Below, piece after piece: positions 20,741-25,747 of a stretch of DNA of 25,747 nucleotides. Below the pieces are notes generated by a model that ran no database searches, was not told the DNA's origin, and saw only the letters and a list, made by a program, of their open reading frames with translations. The stretch spans positions 1-25,747 of the forward strand of contig CAJTND010000015.1 of assembly GCA_910577995.1 (NCBI GenBank). Reading direction: 5' to 3'. Both the position numbers and the translations under genes were made by a program. The stretch's first letter is position 1, and every line of letters begins with the position of its first letter. The DNA comes from an uncultured Christensenella sp. GTDB taxonomy: Bacteria; Bacillota; Clostridia; Christensenellales; Pumilibacteraceae.

Positions 20741-22987
20741 ATGAAAAGTGTTGACTTAAACGCTAATTGGAAAATCGGGTCGGACGGCGGTATCTGCGAT
20801 ATGCCGCACGACGCGCTGATAGGCTCGGCGAGAGACTATTCCTGCGCGTTCGGCGAGCTTAACGGATATTTCCCCGCCATGCGCGAGACCTTTGCACGCG
20901 AACTGCCTACCGTCGGGGACGGCGACGCGAGCCTTGTGGTCTCGGGCGCGTGCGGCTACGGCGACGTTTACGTCAACGACCGAAAGATCGGCTCTCTTCG
21001 CGGCTACGCGCCGACGGTGTTCGATATGACGGGACTGCTCTGCGGCGCGCGCAACACGTTGCGGCTGGACATGACGAGCTCACCCGAAATGAGCGATAAG
21101 TACGTCGGGCTCGGCATTGCGGGCGGTGTGAGCCTCATCACGACGGACGCGCTCGACTTTGTTTACGGTACGCTGTTCGTCAAGACCGCGACGGCGGGCG
21201 ACAAGACGTATGCCGACGTTACCGTGACCGTCAAGAACCGCGGCGACGCTGTCAAGTTCGTGCTCGACTGCACCGCATCCAACGCGCACGGCAAGCGCGC
21301 GGGCAAAAAACAGCGCAAGATATTCATGCGCGCCGATACCGAAAAGACGTTTACCGTCAGGGTAAGGCTCAACAGAGCTTACGAGTGGACGACGAGCGAT
21401 CCATACATGTACACCATGACGGCTAAGATAATTTGCGACGGCTGCGAGTCCGAGGCGGCGACGCGTTTCGGCATAGTCAAGCGCGCGCTCAATCCCGTCC
21501 GCGGTCTGTATCTCAACAATAAAAACGTACTGCTCTTCGGCGGATACGTGTCGCATGCCGACGCGGTGATAGGCGGAGTCGGCAACTATTCCAACGACGT
21601 GCGCAGACTGTCCGCGCTCAAAGCGGCGGGGTTCAACGCCGTGCGGTTAGTCGGCTGCCCGACCGAGGCGACGCTCGACGCGCTCGACGATACCGGCATG
21701 TACGCGTATATCGATCTGTTCCCCTGTCTTTGCGAGGGCAAAGCTCCGCTTGACGGGCATATATTCTTCGACGGCGGCGAGGTCGCCGCGCGGCAGAGCG
21801 TGATCGCGCTCCGCAACCATCCAAGCGTCGTCATGTACGGCGTGGCGGACGACGTGCCCGAATGCTACGGCAGGCACGACGGACACGCGCTCATCGCACG
21901 GCTCGTCGACGTTATCAAAGAGACCGACGACACCAGACCCGTCACCGTGTCGGTGCGCGAGCAAGTCCCCACGGCGCGCGAGCTCGAGGACGCGGGCATA
22001 CGCCGTCAGCACTTCGACAGCGACGCCGCCAAGATAAACGCGGCACGCGAAAAGGATCTGTTCGATACGCTCACCGCGGGCGCGTTCGACAAAACGGACG
22101 TATGCGGACTTAACTATCTTTATCCCATATACTCGACGCAAAACGTAAAATACGGTCGGCTCATCGTCGGCTCGCGGACAAGCTCCGAGCGCGCGTTCGA
22201 GAGCTACGACGAGACCGAAAAGAACATGCGCGTTATAGGCGACTTTTGCGACTGCGCGATCGACTATCCGGGCGGCGGCAAGCTCAACCAGATAGCGACT
22301 GCGTTCGGCGATCTCGACGCGATATGCGACCCGACTCCGCGCAGCGAATACAAGCGCATACTGCTCGGCGAGCGCGGCGTGTCGTGCATAACGGTCGTCG
22401 ACCCCGATACCGAGGAAGCCGTGCCCGCGTGGAACTGGCCGCGCTATCTCGGACAGACCGTCACCGTCAAGGTGTATACGGCAGGCGACGTCGTCGCGCT
22501 GTACCTCGACGACAGACTGATAGGGCGCAAGCTCGCGGGCAAGATAAACAAGCATACCGCGACTTTCAATACGGAATATTACCCCGGCAAGCTGACGGCT
22601 ATAAGCTACTTCAAGGGCGTGGAATGTTCGCGCGCGTCGCTCGAGACCGCAAGCTCGCCCAAGCTCGTCAAGCTGTCCGCAACGGAGAAGAACCTCCGCG
22701 CGTCGCGCGGCGACCTCGGCTTTGTGCATATCGACGTGTGCGACCGCGAGGGCAGGCTCGTCAGGCACGCCATGCGCCAGCTGACCGCGACAGTAACGGG
22801 CGGAACGCTCGTCGGCTTCACCAACGCCGATCCGCTGCTGCGCAAGCCCGAGCCGGACGTGTGCCCCGTGTACAACGGCAGTGCGCTTTTGGCGGTCAAG
22901 CCCGACGACGACGCCGACCGCGTGATAGTAAAGGTGTCGGGCGACGGACTGCTCGCGGCAAAGCTGACCTTTAAGGTCAAGGAATAA
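20741..22987 (+). CDS. GH2-fold protein lacking both catalytic glutamates
   Basis: 748 residues, no signal peptide. It has the domain order of a beta-galactosidase-type GH2 enzyme: N-terminal jelly roll (about 1-125, with VSGACGYGDVYVNDRKIGSLRGY), immunoglobulin-like domain (about 135-240), TIM barrel (about 245-520) and C-terminal beta domains. In GH2 enzymes the acid/base Glu follows NHPSxxxWSxGNE; here it reads N359-HPSVVMYGVA-D370-D371. The nucleophile normally lies in a VGSE(T) motif; here it reads IVGS-R479-TSSERAFESYD. The segment after it (NMRVIGDFCDCAIDYPGGG) still matches the family's VIGDFVWTAWDYLGE, so the alignment is firm and the losses look real. Trp residues that line the sugar site are also gone. 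I infer a sugar-binding or structural pseudoenzyme. The lipoprotein gene follows. Confidence 0.85.
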   Translation: MKSVDLNANWKIGSDGGICDMPHDALIGSARDYSCAFGELNGYFPAMRETFARELPTVGDGDASLVVSGACGYGDVYVNDRKIGSLRGYAPTVFDMTGLLCGARNTLRLDMTSSPEMSDKYVGLGIAGGVSLITTDALDFVYGTLFVKTATAGDKTYADVTVTVKNRGDAVKFVLDCTASNAHGKRAGKKQRKIFMRADTEKTFTVRVRLNRAYEWTTSDPYMYTMTAKIICDGCESEAATRFGIVKRALNPVRGLYLNNKNVLLFGGYVSHADAVIGGVGNYSNDVRRLSALKAAGFNAVRLVGCPTEATLDALDDTGMYAYIDLFPCLCEGKAPLDGHIFFDGGEVAARQSVIALRNHPSVVMYGVADDVPECYGRHDGHALIARLVDVIKETDDTRPVTVSVREQVPTARELEDAGIRRQHFDSDAAKINAAREKDLFDTLTAGAFDKTDVCGLNYLYPIYSTQNVKYGRLIVGSRTSSERAFESYDETEKNMRVIGDFCDCAIDYPGGGKLNQIATAFGDLDAICDPTPRSEYKRILLGERGVSCITVVDPDTEEAVPAWNWPRYLGQTVTVKVYTAGDVVALYLDDRLIGRKLAGKINKHTATFNTEYYPGKLTAISYFKGVECSRASLETASSPKLVKLSATEKNLRASRGDLGFVHIDVCDREGRLVRHAMRQLTATVTGGTLVGFTNADPLLRKPEPDVCPVYNGSALLAVKPDDDADRVIVKVSGDGLLAAKLTFKVKE

Positions 22988-23059
22988 CCACAACAAAGCA
23001 ATACGGTTTTCGCGGCGGTTAGAAACCGCGGAAACGGTGATAATCTATTCGGAGCAAAA

Positions 23060-24715
23060 ATGAAAAAAAGCAAATTGGCATTGACGATAGCGCTCGCGTC
23101 GGTATTGACGGTTGCGCCCGCGCTCGCGGGCTGCTCGGGCGACCATTACAGCTCGGTCAGCTTCCCCGCGCAGGACACGACGTACCTCGTCGACGGTCAG
23201 GGCGGTAGTGCGGTATCCTACGGTAACTATGTTTACTTTATCAACGGCACGCGCGGCTACGATGACACCGACGGCAAAAACAACGTCTGGGGCGACGTGG
23301 TAAAGGGCGGTCTTTACCGCGCCGAGCTCAACGGCACGAAAGCGGACGGCACGCCTGCGCGCTTTACGCCGACGGTCGACGAGAAAGGCTTCGAGTTCAA
23401 GCACACCGACGGCAAGGACTACTTCGACGCGCCGATAGACATAGTCGACGTGCAGGAGATAGCGCCCAAAACGATAGGCACGTCGGGTTATAGCCGCGGC
23501 GGCTTGTTCGTGTACGATAACAACGTGTACTTCGCGTCGCCCGTCAACCGCAAGAGCAAAACGGGCAAGGTGGAAACGACGCGTACCGACTTCTTCATGA
23601 TGCCGCTTTCGGGCGGCTCGCCGACGCTGTTATACACGACGTCGAGCGGCGTAGACACCAGCTCCGCCGAGTACGCGTTCTATAAATACGGCGGCTATGT
23701 GTACCTTGTAGTCAACGAGGGCGGCACGATAGTCAGCGTCCGCATCGACGCCAAAAAGTCCAAAGCCGTCAAGACCAATAAGTACGAGGTCGGCGCGACG
23801 AGCGTTTTCTTCCCCGTCCGCGACGAGTACTATACCGGTATAGACAACAACACGCCCGAGGACTTTATATACTTTGTCCGCGCGGTCAAGGACGACCTCA
23901 CCGACGCCGACGGCAACCTCGTAGTCGAGCAGAAGGCGGGCACTGTGATAGAAGTCATGCGTCCCGACGGCAGCGAGAACTTTACCGTATCGATGAACGG
24001 CAAGACCGAAACGATAGAGGCTGTGCGCAACGGCGTTCTGTTCTACCGCACGACCGACGCGGAGAACGGCACTATCCTCGCTTACGACAACCTCCACGAC
24101 GCGCTCATGCAAAGCTCGCCGACGTACGCGGCTAAGCAGACCGAGCTCGGCGACAAAGCCAACAAGCAGATAAGCGGCACCTTCGCCACCAAGATAACGA
24201 GCGATATGGGCAAGACCTACGCTTTCCGCGACGATACCTTCAACGATACCAACGTCGTATACTTTATCAGCGCGTCCGATGCGGGCATGCGCATGTACAG
24301 CACCGACGGCACGGTCGAGCAGGTAACTACGTCGGCTGGCACCGTGCTGTTTATCGAAAACGACTATTTGTACTTTTCGGGCGCGAGCAGCGACTTTTAC
24401 AGAACGCCGCTTTGGAGCAATATGGACGACTACGGCGAGGCGCAGAAGCTCGCGGAAAACACGACGTCCGCAGGCATATCGTGCGACTACGTGGCAGGCT
24501 ACTTTACGTACTTTGCCAAGGTCGACGACTGGGCGGACGCTTACACTTACTTTTATAAGGTCGACGGCAGAGCTGGCGCAGAACCGCAGTTCGTCGGACA
24601 GCGCAGTAAGGACGATATCCCGACCGAAGAAGAACTCGACGAGATCAAAAACCCGAGCGACGACGACGACGAGACCGACGGCGACGGGGACGGCGAGGGC
24701 GGCGAGTCCGCATGA
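23060..24715 (+). CDS. Surface lipoprotein, probable beta-propeller (DUF5050-like)
   Basis: 551 residues; ATG 23060 follows CGGAGCAAAA. The N-terminus is a lipoprotein signal (MKKSKLALTIALASVLTVAPA) with lipobox L22-A-G-C25, so it is anchored on the outer face of the membrane. The body repeats short aromatic strands: GNYVYFINGT, YDNNVYFASPV, YGGYVYLVVNE, EDFIYFVRAV, NDYLYFSGASSD, AGYFTYFAKV. These recur roughly every 45-100 residues, the pattern of a propeller as in DUF5050-type proteins. The C-terminus is an acidic tail (SDDDDETDGDGDGEGG), possibly disordered or cation-binding. The gene lies 72 bp after the GH2-like gene with no terminator between, so the two are probably co-transcribed and may act together at the envelope. 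Ligand unknown. Confidence 0.85.
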   Translation: MKKSKLALTIALASVLTVAPALAGCSGDHYSSVSFPAQDTTYLVDGQGGSAVSYGNYVYFINGTRGYDDTDGKNNVWGDVVKGGLYRAELNGTKADGTPARFTPTVDEKGFEFKHTDGKDYFDAPIDIVDVQEIAPKTIGTSGYSRGGLFVYDNNVYFASPVNRKSKTGKVETTRTDFFMMPLSGGSPTLLYTTSSGVDTSSAEYAFYKYGGYVYLVVNEGGTIVSVRIDAKKSKAVKTNKYEVGATSVFFPVRDEYYTGIDNNTPEDFIYFVRAVKDDLTDADGNLVVEQKAGTVIEVMRPDGSENFTVSMNGKTETIEAVRNGVLFYRTTDAENGTILAYDNLHDALMQSSPTYAAKQTELGDKANKQISGTFATKITSDMGKTYAFRDDTFNDTNVVYFISASDAGMRMYSTDGTVEQVTTSAGTVLFIENDYLYFSGASSDFYRTPLWSNMDDYGEAQKLAENTTSAGISCDYVAGYFTYFAKVDDWADAYTYFYKVDGRAGAEPQFVGQRSKDDIPTEEELDEIKNPSDDDDETDGDGDGEGGESA

Positions 24716-24727
24716 TCCATCAAAAAC

Positions 24728-24752
24728 AAAAAGCGGCGTAAGCCGCTTTTTT
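24728..24752 (+). terminator. Bidirectional terminator between lipoprotein and minus-strand gene
   Basis: AAAAAGCGGC, loop GTAA, GCCGCTTTTTT. It has runs of A on the left and T on the right, so it can end the lipoprotein transcript (+) and that of the gene at 24798-25262 (-). Confidence 0.9.
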
Positions 24753-24797
24753 CATGCCGCAATATCTTCGTTTTATTGTCGTCCGCGACGCCCCGTA

Positions 24798-25262
24798 TCA
24801 GTCGCGCCGTTTCCGCCCCTCGATCCGTTTGATCTTTCTCAGTTCGCGCACAAAGCAGACGAGGTTTTTTCTTATCGTGTACAGCGTGTCCGACGCGCGC
24901 CCCGCAGTCTTGGCGGCGGCGATAGCGTCGTCGGTGCGTTTCAGCCTGTCGGTAAAGAAATCGATAGCTTCGTCCGTTTCCAGCCACCGCATGAATATCC
25001 CGAGCTTTTTATCGTAGCCCGCGCCGTCGGGCGCGACCAGCGACGGGCACAGGCTCCTGTCGCTCTCGTAAATGCCGAGGAGCCGCAGTTCGTCGTCATG
25101 TTCGGGCGTATCGCCGCCGAAAAACGCCTCGACGAACCCCCTGTGGCTCAGCTCGAACAGCTCTTCGCGTTCGAGCGCGGAAAATAAATAGAACCTGAAA
25201 AAAGCTTTGTCGATGCGCGGCTTTTGCATTATCTTATCAAGAAACTTCGTCAGTCTGTCCAC
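24798..25262 (-). CDS. Small unrecognised helical protein
   Basis: 154 residues on the minus strand from GTG 25262, with GGAG nine bases upstream. No signal peptide or membrane helix. The chain is helical and charged: LTKFLDKIMQKPRIDKAFFRFYLFSALEREELFELSHRGFVEAFFGG, then SLVAPDGAGYDKKLGIFMRWLETDEAIDFF, then a basic end (VCFVRELRKIKRIEGRKRRD). I do not recognise a family. It is divergent from the XRE-type regulator gene 91 bp away, a layout in which the regulator often controls its neighbour; that link is inference. It ends at the shared bidirectional terminator. Confidence 0.7.
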   Translation of the reverse strand: MDRLTKFLDKIMQKPRIDKAFFRFYLFSALEREELFELSHRGFVEAFFGGDTPEHDDELRLLGIYESDRSLCPSLVAPDGAGYDKKLGIFMRWLETDEAIDFFTDRLKRTDDAIAAAKTAGRASDTLYTIRKNLVCFVRELRKIKRIEGRKRRD

Positions 25263-25353
25263 GTATTTTTACTCCGTAATATCGACATAATAATGATGCT
25301 CTCCAAACATGAGAAAACAAACAGTTCCTCTCAAATTTTGATAGCATATATTT

Positions 25354-25557
25354 ATGGAATTTTCAACAAGTCTAAGACGAATAAGAAACGAGCGCGGCAT
25401 CGTTCAAAAGGATGTTGCACAAGCGCTCAACGTTTCGCTGAAAACCGTGTCCCATTGGGAAACAGGTTATTCCGAACCGTCTGTCGAGCAGTTGAAACTG
25501 CTCGCGAAATACTTTGACGTATCCGTCGATGAGCTCGTAGGCGCGGAATTGATCTGA
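25354..25557 (+). CDS. XRE-family helix-turn-helix regulator
   Basis: 67 residues, essentially one Cro/C1-type HTH domain: FSTSLRRIRNERGIVQKDVAQALNVSLKTVSHWETGYSEPSVEQLKLLAKYFDVSVDELVG. The QKDVAQALNVSLKTVSHWE helices and the EPSVEQLKLLAKYFDVSVDEL closing segment are standard. A stop codon lies in frame 12 bp before the ATG (TAG at 25342), so the start is fixed. No ribosome site precedes it (CATATATTT), so translation may be leaderless or weak. It is followed by its own terminator. Likely target: its own promoter or the divergent gene at 24798-25262. Confidence 0.93.
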   Translation: MEFSTSLRRIRNERGIVQKDVAQALNVSLKTVSHWETGYSEPSVEQLKLLAKYFDVSVDELVGAELI

Positions 25558-25581
25558 CGTAACGCGTTTCGGTCAAAATAC

Positions 25582-25603
25582 AGCGCGGCGAACGCGCTTT
25601 TTT
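25582..25603 (+). terminator. Terminator after the XRE gene
   Basis: AGCGCG (25582-25587), loop GCGAA, CGCGCT (25593-25598), then T-run to 25603. It is 25 bp after the stop. Confidence 0.85.
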
Positions 25604-25613
25604 CGCTTGCCGT

Positions 25614-25747
25614 TTAGGTCTTGTCGCCCGGCTCTTTCGTCCGCGCCAGGGCATTGAGAGTTTCGGCTATCGCCGCTTTGGTCTCCGGCGGCAGTTTTTT
25701 GTAATCGCCGAGCACGCTTTTTTCCGTGGCGGACACCGCGACGTGCG
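25614..25747 (-). CDS. C-terminal end of an unrecognised minus-strand gene
   Basis: An open minus-strand frame enters from the right edge and stops at 25616-25614 (TAA), giving 43 or more residues. It ends VLGDYKKLPPETKAAIAETLNALARTKEPGDKT. The YxxLPxETKxAIxExLNALA pattern resembles the short helical tail that often follows an XRE-type HTH domain, so this could be a second small regulator, but the part that would prove it is outside the window. It converges on the XRE gene. Confidence 0.6.
   Translation of the reverse strand, partial: HVAVSATEKSVLGDYKKLPPETKAAIAETLNALARTKEPGDKT

Noticed and set aside
21647..22996. A 449-codon minus-strand frame across the GH2-like gene
   Set aside because: Antisense shadow; the plus-strand frame is alignable to GH2 over its whole length.

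Overview
The window looks like a chromosomal segment of an uncultured, anaerobic, endospore-lineage member of the Bacillota (class Clostridia, possibly the Christensenellales-type gut lineages). The grounds are: a YyaC-type spore protein; an oxygen-independent class III ribonucleotide reductase; FeoA/FeoA/FeoB ferrous iron uptake with a FeoB-associated Cys-rich protein; GH3 and GH2-type carbohydrate genes; a lipoprotein with a classical lipobox; good AGGAGG-type ribosome sites and sigma-A promoters. The DNA is GC-rich by eye, and ATA is a common isoleucine codon. The lineage call is inference; there is no 16S or ribosomal protein gene here.

Layout. 1-4.1 kb: end of an unrecognised protein with an Ala/Lys-rich tail, a GH3 beta-glucosidase and a family 2 glycosyltransferase, closed by a terminator. 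4.2-4.8 kb: a small protein that reads like an ABC ATPase with its catalytic motifs gone. 4.8-5.4 kb: three head-to-tail copies of a palindrome-rich repeat with a period of about 166 bp, then a 28-bp element of a second repeat family. 5.45-8.86 kb: an iron-uptake operon (feoA, feoA, feoB, Cys-rich membrane protein) with a consensus promoter and three related palindromic boxes that I read as a DtxR/IdeR-type operator; feoB is split by a one-base frameshift in a C6 run. 8.9-9.4 kb: a DIP1984-family protein with its own promoter. 9.4-9.9 kb: gene-poor DNA, then two NrdR boxes. 9.9-13.3 kb: nrdD with a C-terminal redoxin domain, overlapping a thioredoxin reductase gene; together they look like a self-contained electron-supply chain for dNTP synthesis. 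13.4-15.5 kb: purF and a small membrane protein. 15.5-17.6 kb, minus strand: a degenerate iron-alcohol-dehydrogenase-like protein and yyaC. 17.7-20.6 kb: a CvpA-family protein with a long tail and a two-domain protein with a long acidic Ala/Thr/Glu-rich linker. 20.7-24.7 kb: a GH2-fold protein lacking both catalytic glutamates, then a large surface lipoprotein. 24.8 kb to the end: a small unrecognised protein, an XRE-type regulator and the end of another minus-strand gene.

The points most worth following are: three separate apparent pseudoenzymes (ABC-like, Fe-ADH-like, GH2-like) among otherwise ordinary genes; the NrdD-redoxin fusion overlapping trxB with no nrdG in the window; the C6 frameshift in feoB, which sits exactly in -1 slippery register; the tandem repeat array; and promoters whose -10 box lies only 6 nt before the start codon, suggesting leaderless mRNAs. 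I saw no CRISPR array, transposase, rRNA or tRNA.
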